42,678 nucleotides of DNA from Sulfobacillus benefaciens (GCA_003023695.1 PXYW01000023.1:1-42678); one strand, 5' to 3'. Shown: positions 26,342-35,424, numbered from the stretch's first letter. A program made the numbers and translations. The notes: generated by a model from the sequence alone, not told the origin.

Positions 26342-27819
26342 GCCTTGCGCAACTCCTTTAACACTTGTCTCGCTACTTCTCGGTCATCAAAATGTATAGT
26401 AGCATCCCGGTATATTTGATAGGTTTCGTGCCCTTTGCCGACAATTAAGATCACATCACCAGGTTGGCCCCGGTGTAAGGCTTTGCGGATGGCGCGTTCA
26501 CGGTCCAATTCCACTTCGTATTGGCCATGTGATTGCTCGACGCCCTGCGCTATCTGGTGAATGATGTCCATCGGATCTTCGGATCGGGGATTATCCGCGG
26601 TCAGCATGACCCAATCCGCCAATTCCCCTGCCACTTCGCCCATCATCGAACGCTTTCCCCGATCTCTGTCACCGCCGGCGCCAAACACCACGCCGATGTG
26701 CCCCATGGCAAATTCACGCGCCGTTTGCAATACATTTTTTAACCCGTCTGGAGTATGCGCGTAATCAACGATTACAGTAAAGGATTGGCCCTCGTCAATC
26801 CTTTCGAAACGTCCCGGAACACCTGGATACCGCGCCAATGCTTCTGCCATTTTCCGCGGTTCCAATCCCCAAACGTACCCCACAGCTAACGCCGCCAACG
26901 CGTTAGACACGTTGAATCGTCCTGTCATGCCAAATTCGATCGCTTGATTTTGCCCATCTGGGAATTCTACCAAAAATTGCACGCCGCGGCTGGCAATTTG
27001 TACCATACTGGCTCGTACATCCACACCATCTGAGAGCCCGTAAGTGACCACTGGCACATGACTTAATGCCATTAAACGGCTGGCATAAGGGTCATCCCCA
27101 TTTATGACGGCAGCCATAGGCCCAGCTTTAGGAATCTCTCCAAGCCTGGTAAACAACAAAGACTTTGCTTGAAAATAGGATTCCAAGTCAGGATGAAAGT
27201 CCAGATGATCTTGGGTCAAATTTGTGAATACCGCCACATTGTAGGCTACGGTATCCACGCGTGACAGCACCAAGGCATGCGATGACACCTCCATTACCGC
27301 CGCTTTCATGCCACGGTCCGCCATATGTCTCAAAATACTCTGCAAATCTGGGGCTTCCGGCGTGGTCCGCGAGACTTTGAAACTTTCTAACCCCATCAAC
27401 GTATGCAGCGTGCCAGTTAACCCGCAACTCACATCATTAGCTTCCAAGAGCGCACGAACAAGATGAGTCGTTGTGGTCTTGCCATTGGTGCCGGTGACTC
27501 CAACCATCCACAATCGTCGTGAAGGACTGCCAAAAAAGAGATCGGCCACTTTCGCCATGGCAGCACGCGCATTGGGGACAACGAGTCCAGGTTTGCCTTG
27601 AGGTATTGCCTCGGCCCGTTCCACAAGAAATGCAGCAGCGCCGTGGACCATAGCCTCCTGGCAATACAGATGCCCATCAGTGCGAAATCCTGGAATAGCA
27701 CAAAACAGGTTGCCTGGTTCCACCGCCCGTGAATTATAGGCGATGCCGGTAATCTCGACATCAAGGGCGCCCACAGGTGTCACCTCCGTCAGTGCCTTGA
27801 CCAGTTCTTCCAATTGCAT
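26338..27819 (-). CDS. murE: UDP-MurNAc-tripeptide synthetase MurE (meso-DAP type)
   Basis: Adds the third stem-peptide residue. The P-loop is VTGTNGKTTTTHLV. The DNPR motif at 409-412 is the form that selects meso-diaminopimelate, not lysine, so the wall is predicted to be A1-gamma type. Length 493 aa is normal. The ATG follows GGGGGG by 6 nt. It begins the coupled chain murE-murF-mraY after the two PBP genes. Confidence 0.97.
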   Translation of the reverse strand: MQLEELVKALTEVTPVGALDVEITGIAYNSRAVEPGNLFCAIPGFRTDGHLYCQEAMVHGAAAFLVERAEAIPQGKPGLVVPNARAAMAKVADLFFGSPSRRLWMVGVTGTNGKTTTTHLVRALLEANDVSCGLTGTLHTLMGLESFKVSRTTPEAPDLQSILRHMADRGMKAAVMEVSSHALVLSRVDTVAYNVAVFTNLTQDHLDFHPDLESYFQAKSLLFTRLGEIPKAGPMAAVINGDDPYASRLMALSHVPVVTYGLSDGVDVRASMVQIASRGVQFLVEFPDGQNQAIEFGMTGRFNVSNALAALAVGYVWGLEPRKMAEALARYPGVPGRFERIDEGQSFTVIVDYAHTPDGLKNVLQTAREFAMGHIGVVFGAGGDRDRGKRSMMGEVAGELADWVMLTADNPRSEDPMDIIHQIAQGVEQSHGQYEVELDRERAIRKALHRGQPGDVILIVGKGHETYQIYRDATIHFDDREVARQVLKELRKA

Positions 27820-27857
27820 CCGTTTCCCCCCGCCTTCAGCTTGGCTTTGTGTTCCCG

Positions 27858-29948
27858 CTACATTACCATAACAGTGGTTCCAGCTCGCACCTCGGTCCCG
27901 GCAACAATCGACTGCCGCTCTACGCGTACGACTGAGAACCCCCGAGGAACCAGGTTAAGACCCAACTCTAGTGCCAGCCGTTTCGCCGTTCCCAGTGGCA
28001 GTCCAACGAAGCTGGGAACCGCAACCCACTCTAGGTAGATTCTTGGATGACTCCCCAGCGTCAGTTGCAGCAGCGTGCCCGCAGGGCGCCAACCTCCATA
28101 TTCAATTGATTGTTCCACTACCACATTTCCCTGTCCCGTAAATTGTACCGGAAATCCAAAGGCTTCGGCATCATCTTGCGCACTCACTGGGTCCAAATTT
28201 ACCAGATTGGGCACCATTTGCAGCTCCCCAGTTTTCGGCGTTCGCATGAGTTCTGTGGGTTGAAGACCTAAGTGCTTAAATATATCGCGAGCTAGCCGGC
28301 CAAATATGGGAGCGGCAACCTGCCCTCCATAAAACGCCCCTACAGGTTCATCCACGTTGACCATAATGGCCACTTCAGGATTGGGCACGGGCCCAAATCC
28401 TACAAATGATGCGATATACACACCCTTTTCCACACGTCCATTAATCACCTTCTGGGCCGTCCCGGTTTTACCAGCCATCCTAAACCCAGGCACCTGTCCC
28501 AACTTTCCAGTACCTGAAGACACCACCGCAACCATCATATTTTGCACTAACTGAGCCACATGTAAAGATACTACTTGTCGCACCACTTGGCGATCAAACT
28601 GTTTTATTACTGTACCGTCTGGTTTTTTGATCACTCTTGCCAGGTGGGGCACTAACAAGGCCCCATCATTGGCGATGGCAGAGATCGCGTTGAGCAATGC
28701 AATCGGCGACACGGTGAGCGTTTGGCCAAACGCCATAATCGCCAAGTCCAACGCGGTCACCCGAGACGCCTTGGGGAAAATTCCCCGGGCTTGGCCTGGA
28801 AGGTCAATCGGTATGGGTTTGGAGATCCCGAATTTGTCCAAGTACTCGTAAAATTTGGCCACACCGAGCCCCAATCCTAAATCCATAAACCCTACATTGC
28901 AGGAGTTTTTGACGACCATGGCCAAGGATTCGGCTCCGTGGCCCTGTGGTCTCCAACAATTCACTCGCCGTCCCAACACAATTTTGAACCCGGGGCAATA
29001 GAACCCTGCACCTGGGCTGGTGGTCCCTTCCTCAAGCGCAGCCGCCAATGTCACGGGTTTGAAAATCGACCCTGGAGGAATCGCGTCGGACACCGCCAGG
29101 ACACGATAATTTTTCGGATTGTAATCCCTAAAATGATTGGGATCAAAGGATGGACGTTGGGCCAAGGCCAGCAATCCTCCAGTGCGGGGGTGCATTACCG
29201 CGATACTAACCGACTTGGCTCCCGTAGTAATCATGGCTTGCTCGCAAGCACGCTCGGCCATCCACTGAATTTTTTCATCTAATGTCAATTCTAAGGTGTC
29301 GCCTTGTATTGGTGGCACGACACGTTGCCGCGCAAATTGAATGGTTTGCCCGGTCACATCATATTCTTCTTGAATACTGCCTGGCTTGCCCTGCAAATAT
29401 TTGTTATAAACCATTTCGATACCGGCTAGACCCTGATTGTCAATGCCGGTAAACCCCAGTACTGGCCCTACCAAAGATCCTTCAGGATAATATCTCGCCG
29501 TCTCCGTCACCAAATAAATCCCCGGCAGTGCTGCCATCTGTCCTCGTATCTGGTCAAGCTCTGAGGTTGTTAAACGCCTTTTTACCCAAACAAACCCCTG
29601 GCGTCGTGACAATCGGCGCAACAACCGATCCATAGGCATGTTCAACATCACAGATAGCAGTGTGGCCTCGGAAATTCGATGTTTTCTCGTTTGAATCGGA
29701 ATCGCATAAGCCGAGTAGGCGTGATGGCTGCCTGCCAGAAGATGTCCGTGACGATCAACAATATTACCGCGGAAGGCCGCTAAAGGCACTCCTCGGAAAT
29801 GTGCAGATTCAGCTATTTTTTGTAATTTGGGTCCTTCAACACCTTGCACCGCAACCAAACGACCCAAGAGTCCGACATCGAACACCCCCACCAAAGCCAA
29901 CACCAAAAAATTCCTGCGCTTCATCACCAACGTCGGGCGATTATCCAT
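27858..29948 (-). CDS. Class B PBP with two PASTA domains (SpoVD/PBP2x-like)
   Basis: Transpeptidase anchored by one N-terminal helix (residues 12-36). A pedestal domain follows, then the catalytic domain with SIFK (294-297), SCN (349-351) and KTG (494-496). Two PASTA repeats cover about 576-633 and 641-696. Start ATG at 29948 has GGAGG 10 nt upstream; TTG at 29957 lies too close to that site. At 696 aa it is the size of SpoVD. It is the second of two adjacent class B PBPs, as in B. subtilis where pbpB precedes spoVD, so a spore cortex role is likely but unproven. Confidence 0.93.
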   Translation of the reverse strand: MDNRPTLVMKRRNFLVLALVGVFDVGLLGRLVAVQGVEGPKLQKIAESAHFRGVPLAAFRGNIVDRHGHLLAGSHHAYSAYAIPIQTRKHRISEATLLSVMLNMPMDRLLRRLSRRQGFVWVKRRLTTSELDQIRGQMAALPGIYLVTETARYYPEGSLVGPVLGFTGIDNQGLAGIEMVYNKYLQGKPGSIQEEYDVTGQTIQFARQRVVPPIQGDTLELTLDEKIQWMAERACEQAMITTGAKSVSIAVMHPRTGGLLALAQRPSFDPNHFRDYNPKNYRVLAVSDAIPPGSIFKPVTLAAALEEGTTSPGAGFYCPGFKIVLGRRVNCWRPQGHGAESLAMVVKNSCNVGFMDLGLGLGVAKFYEYLDKFGISKPIPIDLPGQARGIFPKASRVTALDLAIMAFGQTLTVSPIALLNAISAIANDGALLVPHLARVIKKPDGTVIKQFDRQVVRQVVSLHVAQLVQNMMVAVVSSGTGKLGQVPGFRMAGKTGTAQKVINGRVEKGVYIASFVGFGPVPNPEVAIMVNVDEPVGAFYGGQVAAPIFGRLARDIFKHLGLQPTELMRTPKTGELQMVPNLVNLDPVSAQDDAEAFGFPVQFTGQGNVVVEQSIEYGGWRPAGTLLQLTLGSHPRIYLEWVAVPSFVGLPLGTAKRLALELGLNLVPRGFSVVRVERQSIVAGTEVRAGTTVMVM

Positions 29949-30022
29949 TGCAAGCAAGCCTCCTTGTTGCAGGACGGGCTGTTACTCACAATGCTTATGC
30001 ATGGCACACATGCAACAGAACT

Positions 30023-31759
30023 CTATGGTTTGAAGGGCTTGGAACCATTGTCCGGACCCGCATACGGTTTGATGTTCCAATAGTGGAACATAAACTCCGC
30101 AATATGTTTCCACACAGGAGCCGACACTTGATCCCCATAAAACAGATTGCCGATCGGTCGGTTAATCATGACCAACATGATAAACCGGGGATTAGGCATA
30201 GGACCCATACCCATATATGACGCGATAAATAAGTTGTTGGAGGTCCGTCCATTGACAATTTTTTGCGAAGTTCCTGTTTTTCCAGCAATAATGTAGCCTG
30301 GCACCTGAGCCGGCACTCCGGTTCCTTGAGTGGCTTCCAGTGTCATCATATGCTGTATTTCTTGGGCTATAGCAGGCGAGGTGGTAACGGATTCCACTTT
30401 AGGTTTAACTGCCTTCACCACGGTGCCATTAGGGGACAGGACAGCTTTTAAAATATGCGGTTGCATCATGACGCCATTATTGGCTACCGCAGAATCCGCG
30501 GCAATCATTTGCATTGCGGTCGCGGCAAAGCCCTGTCCAAACCCGATCGTCGCCAAATCCACCGCATTGACTTGCTTCAACGGAATCCATAATCCAGGAG
30601 AATCACCGGGCAGTCCCACATTGCTAGGGTGATCGAAGCCAAATAGTTTTACGAAATGATATAAGCTTGCAGCTCCAACTTTTAGCGCCACATCCATAAA
30701 CACTTGGTCTGAAGAAACCTCAAGCCCTCGGGTTAACGTTATCCAACCCCAGCCATTAGGATTCCAATCATTAATGCGGACTCCGTCGACAATTTTATAG
30801 CCAACCGTATCAAACATACTATTTGGCGTAAACAACCCCAGTGTCAGTCCCGCTGTTGCTGTGACTGGCTTGAAAATCGATCCTGGCGGCACCGGATCTT
30901 CTACCGCATAATCATCTAGCTCCAATGGGGTCGCATTGTAATAATTGTTTGGATTAAAATTGGGCCAGTTGGCCAGCGCAATGACCGATCCGGTATGTGG
31001 ATTGAGCACAATGACCGTGCCATTTAAGGCATGAGCCCTCTTAATACCCCATTTCAACCACTTTTGGGCCACAGCTTCAATATTGGCATCAATGGTCAAC
31101 TGCACGGTATCCCCAGGGACCGGCGCCTTATAGGCAAGCTGCCATTGTGGGAGCGGATTCCCGGCCGCATCGGTTCTTACCACCCAATATCCTGGCTTGC
31201 CAGCCAAAATTTTATTGTACTCGTATTCCACTCCGGCAAGTCCTTGGTCCTGAGATCCTACCATTCCCAACACTTGAGAAGCCAAAGTTCCGTTAGGATA
31301 TTCGCGTCCGGTAGACGGTACCACCGAAATTCCCGGCAAATTTAGTGCAGAGATCTGGTGAGCCACAGAACTGGATACCGAACGCGCCAACAAAGCATAC
31401 CAAGAACCATTACCCAATACCGAGGCCAACAACTTGGTTGAAAACGGCAAGTAATGAGAAAGAGTCGCCGCAGTGCTTTCCACCTGTTTTCGGGACGTCA
31501 AATATTTGGGGACAGCGACCACTTGATAGGTTGGGGTATCCATTGCCAGCACTATCCCGTTACGGTCCAAAATCTCTCCCCGGCTTGCCGGCAATGTAAT
31601 GCGATGCACATGAATACTAGAGGCATAAGCATGAAGGTGGTTGGCGTCGGCCACTTGAATCATGACCAACCGTACCAGCAGCAATGCCGAAAACAAGGTG
31701 GTATACAGCAGCGCCAGTCGAGCCCGATGCCGCACCAGGGGCGTAGAGTGTTTCTTCAT
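30023..31759 (-). CDS. ftsI: Class B PBP, FtsI/PBP2B-like division transpeptidase
   Basis: Septal peptidoglycan cross-linking enzyme, expected partner of FtsW. A membrane helix at about 14-36 precedes the pedestal and the catalytic domain with SIFK (294-297) and KTG (494-496). The second motif reads SSD (349-351) instead of SxN. No PASTA domain is present. Start ATG at 31759 overlaps the ftsL stop as ATGA; the frame to 31816 is ignored. Product is 578 aa. Coupling to ftsL and position directly after it support the division assignment. Confidence 0.92.
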   Translation of the reverse strand: MKKHSTPLVRHRARLALLYTTLFSALLLVRLVMIQVADANHLHAYASSIHVHRITLPASRGEILDRNGIVLAMDTPTYQVVAVPKYLTSRKQVESTAATLSHYLPFSTKLLASVLGNGSWYALLARSVSSSVAHQISALNLPGISVVPSTGREYPNGTLASQVLGMVGSQDQGLAGVEYEYNKILAGKPGYWVVRTDAAGNPLPQWQLAYKAPVPGDTVQLTIDANIEAVAQKWLKWGIKRAHALNGTVIVLNPHTGSVIALANWPNFNPNNYYNATPLELDDYAVEDPVPPGSIFKPVTATAGLTLGLFTPNSMFDTVGYKIVDGVRINDWNPNGWGWITLTRGLEVSSDQVFMDVALKVGAASLYHFVKLFGFDHPSNVGLPGDSPGLWIPLKQVNAVDLATIGFGQGFAATAMQMIAADSAVANNGVMMQPHILKAVLSPNGTVVKAVKPKVESVTTSPAIAQEIQHMMTLEATQGTGVPAQVPGYIIAGKTGTSQKIVNGRTSNNLFIASYMGMGPMPNPRFIMLVMINRPIGNLFYGDQVSAPVWKHIAEFMFHYWNIKPYAGPDNGSKPFKP

Positions 31760-32214
31760 TTGGCAACTAATGCTTGCCGCAAGGCCAATATCCATTGCGA
31801 CACGCGTCCATACCATGGAGTACTTTTGACAGTCTTTGGAGCAGCAATCTGAATGCCGGTGTGAACCATGGGCACCTTGAGATCTACATGATATTTCTGG
31901 CTATCAACTGCCAATATTTGGGGAGAACTTAATTGAGTCACCCTAGCTGCCAATACTTGGTTTTGTCGTGACAAGACCGTGTATTGAGATGACAAGGCAT
32001 CGACCTGGTAGCCCATCACCAGGACATGAACAGCCAAAAGTGACGCCCCCAATCCCACTGCCCAAACTCCCATAATCCAAAACACCGTTTGGGCTAGCCC
32101 GTTAAATTTCCGACGGGGACGCGGCGTCATTTTAGGACGGAGTTTCTTTTCCCAAGTCCGCGCTAGATTTCCCTCTTTATACAACACATATTCATTTTCT
32201 TGCTGGTTGATCAT
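31756..32214 (-). CDS. ftsL: FtsL-like divisome protein
   Basis: Bitopic protein of 152 aa: a basic cytoplasmic tail (residues 1-43), a helix at about 44-68, then a heptad-like extracytoplasmic stretch (about 69-100). Sequence is not conserved in this family; the call rests on topology and on the position between rsmH and the division PBP. A 50-residue tail beyond the coiled coil makes it longer than usual FtsL (about 100-120 aa). The ATG follows GAGGAGGTT. It is coupled to ftsI. Confidence 0.75.
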   Translation of the reverse strand: MINQQENEYVLYKEGNLARTWEKKLRPKMTPRPRRKFNGLAQTVFWIMGVWAVGLGASLLAVHVLVMGYQVDALSSQYTVLSRQNQVLAARVTQLSSPQILAVDSQKYHVDLKVPMVHTGIQIAAPKTVKSTPWYGRVSQWILALRQALVAK

Positions 32215-32317
32215 TGAACTTCAACCTCCTCGGACCCGAAAACTCGAAATTTGTTATCTTTAGATGAACGATGTCGATGCGATGGGCACACGTATTTTTT
32301 CGGCATAAACATGACCG

Positions 32318-33208
32318 TTAGCTTACGGTAAAAGCACGTAATTTGGCTGAATGAGACCGCGGATTGCTGTCAATTTCCTCCAACGAGGGCGTAAGCGGTC
32401 GACGGGTCACTACAATCCCCCGTTGATTTTCCTGCCATTCCCGGAAGGTGTGTTTAACAATGCGATCCTCGAGCGATTGAAATGAGATAGCCACGATGTG
32501 CCCGCCGGGTGCCGCAACGTCCAGCGCAGCGCCCAGCCCTTGCTTCAATGCGGCCAGTTCATCGTTGACCCAGATCCTTAGCGCTTGAAATGTTCGGCGG
32601 GCTGGATGCCCTCCTGTTCTCCGCGCTGAAGCCGGAATGGCTGCTTTAATTACGTCCACTAATTGCCCCGTCGTGCGAATAGGCTCTTTTTCCCTTGCAC
32701 TCACGATGAAGTCAGCGATGCGCGATGCCCACCGCTCTTCGCCCCATTCTTTCAGAGCCCGCGTAATATCTTCTTTAGGCTTCATATTTACTAAACGAAA
32801 AGCGGTAACCGGATTATCGGGATCCATTCGCATATCCAAAGGCGCATCCGCATTTTGGTAGCCAAAACCACGCGCTCCCTGATCCAGTTGTGGTGAAGAG
32901 ACCCCTAAATCAAACAAGATACCCTGAACCGCACCTTTTTCATCGAGACTTAAAATATCGCCCAAGTTGCGAAAATTGCCGTGGCGTATAGAAATCCGAG
33001 AACTCCATGCTCCTAACCGATCGTGAGCTTGGGATATTGCCGCAGGATCCTGGTCAATGGCAATAAGACGGCAGTTGGGAAATCGCGATAGCAGCAAGTG
33101 GCTATGACCTCCTCCGCCTAATGTCGCGTCCAGATATAACCCAGACGGGTCTGTAACCCAGTGGGCCAAAACTTGCTCGGGCATCACACTCACGTGAGTA
33201 AATGTCAC
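32318..33208 (-). CDS. rsmH: 16S rRNA m4C1402 methyltransferase RsmH
   Basis: SAM-dependent methylation of C1402 in 16S rRNA. Motifs: HVSVMPEQVLAHW, YLDATLGGGGHSHLLL (SAM loop), ILFDLGVSSPQLD and AISFQSLEDRIVKH. Start GTG at 33208 is chosen because GGAGGTGG lies 7-9 nt upstream. The ATG at 33229, which overlaps the mraZ stop, has a poor ribosome site. Product is 296 aa. Its place after mraZ is the universal dcw head. Confidence 0.96.
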   Translation of the reverse strand: MTFTHVSVMPEQVLAHWVTDPSGLYLDATLGGGGHSHLLLSRFPNCRLIAIDQDPAAISQAHDRLGAWSSRISIRHGNFRNLGDILSLDEKGAVQGILFDLGVSSPQLDQGARGFGYQNADAPLDMRMDPDNPVTAFRLVNMKPKEDITRALKEWGEERWASRIADFIVSAREKEPIRTTGQLVDVIKAAIPASARRTGGHPARRTFQALRIWVNDELAALKQGLGAALDVAAPGGHIVAISFQSLEDRIVKHTFREWQENQRGIVVTRRPLTPSLEEIDSNPRSHSAKLRAFTVS

Positions 33209-33225
33209 CAAGCCACCACCTCCCA

Positions 33226-33657
33226 TCAAAAACCGAAATCTCCCATTTTCTCTGCAACGTCTTCATAGCCTGCTTGAGCGGTGGATTGGTACTCCGTCCA
33301 TCTGTCAAGTGCCCACAACTCCACGCGGCTGCTAACTCCAACGAGCACTACATCCTTTTGCACTCCGGCAAATTCCCGCAGTCGAGGAGGAATGGTGATG
33401 CGAAATTGGCGGTCCACTTCCACGTCTTGAGCTCCCGCGAGAAACAGTCGTTGAAAAGCTCGCGCATTAGCATTTGTCATTGGAAGTGCCCTTAACCTCT
33501 CCTCCATTTTGTGCCATTCGTCCATGGCATAAAAAAACAAACAACCATCAAGTCCTTTAGTCATGACAAAATGATCTTGGAGATCGTCACGAAGCCGAGC
33601 AGGAAGGATGAGACGGCCCTTATCATCCAAGGCATGAAAATATTCGCCCATCAACAC
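33226..33657 (-). CDS. mraZ: Transcriptional regulator MraZ
   Basis: AbrB-fold, ring-forming DNA-binding protein that controls the dcw cluster, usually by repression. Two half-domains of about 70 residues are seen, each with the DxxGR-type core: DDKGRLILPARLRDDL near 10-25 and DRQFRITIPPRLREFAG near 80-97. The start GTG at 33657 gives MLMGEY like family members; an ATG at 33651 is possible. Length is 143 aa. Its own repeat operator lies directly upstream and overlaps its ribosome site. Confidence 0.96.
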   Translation of the reverse strand: MLMGEYFHALDDKGRLILPARLRDDLQDHFVMTKGLDGCLFFYAMDEWHKMEERLRALPMTNANARAFQRLFLAGAQDVEVDRQFRITIPPRLREFAGVQKDVVLVGVSSRVELWALDRWTEYQSTAQAGYEDVAEKMGDFGF

Positions 33658-33658
33658 T

Positions 33659-33710
33659 CCCCACTCACCTCCACTTTCCCTCCATTATCCTCCACTTTAC
33701 TCCACTTGAG
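33659..33710 (-). promoter_or_regulatory. MraZ operator: five phased repeats
   Basis: On the minus strand five copies of TGG(A/G)G occur just before mraZ. Their plus-strand CCA cores start at 33661, 33671, 33682, 33692 and 33702, spaced 10, 11, 10 and 10 bp. This is the arrangement of MraZ boxes bound on one DNA face by an MraZ ring. The last box overlaps the ribosome site. Confidence 0.85.
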
Positions 33711-33750
33711 GTTTCGCTTTCAATGTTTAAGGTTCCTGCTTTAAGAAAAA

Positions 33751-33770
33751 AGTTTTTGATTACAAAAACT
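33751..33770. repeat. AT-rich inverted repeat upstream of mraZ
   Basis: AGTTTTTG-ATTA-CAAAAACT is a perfect 8-bp palindrome with a 4-nt loop, followed by six T on the minus strand. It lies 40 bp upstream of the MraZ boxes. It could be a weak terminator or a regulatory site. Confidence 0.4.
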
Positions 33771-33850
33771 GGGAATAACTGACCACATAATTGGTGAGGG
33801 CGGAAAATTCCAGGAGATTGCCACTAAATTTGGCAACAAAACAAAATTCG

Positions 33851-33879
33851 TTGACACTACTCAACACGATCCGTATAAT
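33851..33879 (+). promoter_or_regulatory. Consensus sigma-A promoter of tRNA-Ala
   Basis: TTGACA (33851-33856) and TATAAT (33874-33879), both perfect, with the ideal 17-bp spacer. It ends 13 bp before the tRNA. Confidence 0.93.
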
Positions 33880-33892
33880 GAGAAGTCGTTGT

Positions 33893-33968
33893 GGGGGCGT
33901 AGCTCAGTTGGGAGAGCGTCGGCATCGCAAGTCGAAGGTCAGGGGTTCGACTCCCCTCGCCTCCACCA
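33893..33968 (+). tRNA. tRNA-Ala (anticodon CGC)
   Basis: 76 nt with encoded CCA. Acceptor GGGGGCG/CGCCTCC contains the G3-U70 pair that identifies alanine. The D arm is GCTC/GAGC, the T arm AGGGG-TTCGACT-CCCCT. The anticodon stem TCGGC/GTCGA closes loop ATCGCAA, which places CGC at 34-36 and reads codon GCG. A single gene, not part of an array. Confidence 0.95.
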
Positions 33969-34115
33969 GATGAAAGATTTCTCTCCTGGGAAACCTAAGT
34001 GATCCGCGATCCCAAGCCAAATTTCAAAGATAGTCATAGTACTTATTGCCATACCAACTGGTTGTCTAACATTTTCCAGTGACAGGCTCTACTGTCGACA
34101 CTTTGTTCATTTTCC

Positions 34116-34144
34116 TTGACAGCGACTTTTTCATAGAGTACCTT
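34116..34144 (+). promoter_or_regulatory. Candidate arsR promoter
   Basis: TTGACA (34116-34121) is perfect; 17 bp later TACCTT (34139-34144) is a weak -10. The 16-bp box bound by the putative repressor follows 8 bp downstream. Confidence 0.5.
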
Positions 34145-34151
34145 TTCATTA

Positions 34152-34167
34152 ATCGATGATTATCGAT
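34152..34167 (+). promoter_or_regulatory. Putative ArsR operator, copy 1
   Basis: ATCGAT-GATT-ATCGAT lies just after the promoter and touches the arsR ribosome site. The same layout recurs before arsM. Confidence 0.6.
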
Positions 34168-34177
34168 GGAGGAAATG

Positions 34178-34531
34178 ATGGACCTAGTCAAGATCTTCCG
34201 AGCCTTAGGACATGAGGTGCGTTATGCACTGTTTATGCAGCTTATAACCGGAGCGGGAACAACTTCTTGTTGCGATGCGATTGCTCCCGACGAAGCTGCT
34301 TGTTGTGTCGTGGATTTCACCCGAACCCTGCCTTTATCCCAATCCACGATCTCCCATCATTTGCACATACTCAGTGAGGCAGGTTTAGTGACCCAAGAAC
34401 GTCGAGGTACCTATAGTATCTATGCGGTTAATGAACAGGCCCTCGTCGCTCTACAGTTTTTTCTCGACGAAGCCAAAATCTGCCGGGGTATCGGATCGAC
34501 CCATCCGATTGCTCTTCAGCCCGACCTCTGA
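34178..34531 (+). CDS. arsR: ArsR-family metalloregulator
   Basis: Winged-helix repressor of 117 aa, presumably released by arsenite. The recognition helix SQSTISHHLHIL lies at 54-65 and the wing RRGTYSIYAV at 75-84. Two Cys pairs, Cys31-Cys32 and Cys42-Cys43, fall between helices 2 and 3 and could bind As(III). Start ATG at 34178 is 5 nt after GGAGG; the ATGs at 34166 and 34175 are before or too close to it. It lies 62 bp upstream of arsM on the same strand. Confidence 0.92.
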   Translation: MDLVKIFRALGHEVRYALFMQLITGAGTTSCCDAIAPDEAACCVVDFTRTLPLSQSTISHHLHILSEAGLVTQERRGTYSIYAVNEQALVALQFFLDEAKICRGIGSTHPIALQPDL

Positions 34532-34551
34532 CTCTTTTTTTGCATCAATGC

Positions 34552-34567
34552 ATCGATATCTGTCGAT
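34552..34567 (+). promoter_or_regulatory. Putative ArsR operator, copy 2
   Basis: ATCGAT-ATCT-GTCGAT has the same pattern and spacing as the box at 34152-34167 (ATCGAT, 4 nt, RTCGAT). It lies 27 bp before the arsM start and suggests separate control of arsM. Confidence 0.6.
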
Positions 34568-34593
34568 TAATTTTGTTTAAGGGAGGCATTTTA

Positions 34594-35424
34594 ATGGAAT
34601 TACTTAATCCAGATCAAGTCCGACAAGCGGTTCGTCAGAACTATGCCGAGGTCGCCCAACGCGGAAACACGTGTGGCTGTACCGCTACTTCCTGCTGCTC
34701 AGATGAATCAACTCCGTCGATCGAAATGATTTCGTTGCAATTGGGGTATTCTTCAAGCGAAATCATCAATGCTCCCGAAGGTTCAAATTTGGGATTAGGA
34801 TGTGGCAATCCCCAAGTAATTGCCGCGATCCAACCAGGAGAAACTGTCATAGATCTGGGGAGCGGTGCCGGATTCGATTGTTTTCTAGCGTCGCGCCAGG
34901 TCGGAAATTCTGGACGTGTGATCGGCGTCGACATGACCCCTGAGATGATCCAAAGAGCCCGTGGCAATGCCGCACGGGAAGGCTATAACAACGTAGAGTT
35001 CCGACTGGGCGAAATCGAGCATCTGCCGGTCGCCGACGGGTTTGCCGACGTTATCATCTCCAACTGCGTCATTAATTTATCTCCCGACAAACCCCAAGTG
35101 TTCCGTGAGGCATTTCGTACGTTAAAAGTCGGTGGCCGTTTGGCGATTTCGGATGTGGTGGCCAGTGCGGTACTGCCGGAAGACATCCAGCGCGACCTTG
35201 AATTATTATCGGGATGCATCGCTGGCGCAGCCCTGATTGGAGATATCGAAGAGATGTTGAAAGATGCCGGATTTGTCAATATTCGTATCACCCCGAAGGA
35301 TGAAAGCCGCGACTTTATTCGAAACTGGTCCCCAGGCAGCAACGCCACCGACTATGTCGTATCGGCCACAATCCAGGCCGTAAAGCCTCCTGAAGCAAGC
35401 GGATTCTCCCAAGACACCGAGTGA
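34594..35424 (+). CDS. arsM: Arsenite S-adenosylmethionine methyltransferase ArsM
   Basis: Methylates As(III) with SAM to less retained or volatile forms. The SAM loop is DLGSGAG at about 87-93. The three conserved arsenic-binding cysteines are visible as Cys70 (GLGCGNP), Cys158 (ISNCVINLSPDK) and Cys208 (SGCIAGA). An extra Cys cluster TCGC/SCC at 27-35 is typical of the longer ArsM type. The ATG follows GGGAGG by 7 nt, giving 276 aa; the frame from 34540 has no ribosome site. It forms a two-gene arsenic module with arsR; no arsenite pump is seen here. Confidence 0.95.
   Translation: MELLNPDQVRQAVRQNYAEVAQRGNTCGCTATSCCSDESTPSIEMISLQLGYSSSEIINAPEGSNLGLGCGNPQVIAAIQPGETVIDLGSGAGFDCFLASRQVGNSGRVIGVDMTPEMIQRARGNAAREGYNNVEFRLGEIEHLPVADGFADVIISNCVINLSPDKPQVFREAFRTLKVGGRLAISDVVASAVLPEDIQRDLELLSGCIAGAALIGDIEEMLKDAGFVNIRITPKDESRDFIRNWSPGSNATDYVVSATIQAVKPPEASGFSQDTE

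Noticed and set aside
29660..30220. 186-codon plus-strand frame across the gap between the two PBP genes
   Set aside because: Mostly antisense to conserved PBP coding sequence; His/Pro/Arg-rich as expected of a shadow frame.
33893..34531. tRNA-Ala as integration site for the arsenic genes
   Set aside because: No second copy of the tRNA 3' end and no integrase gene is visible; the adjacency alone is not evidence.
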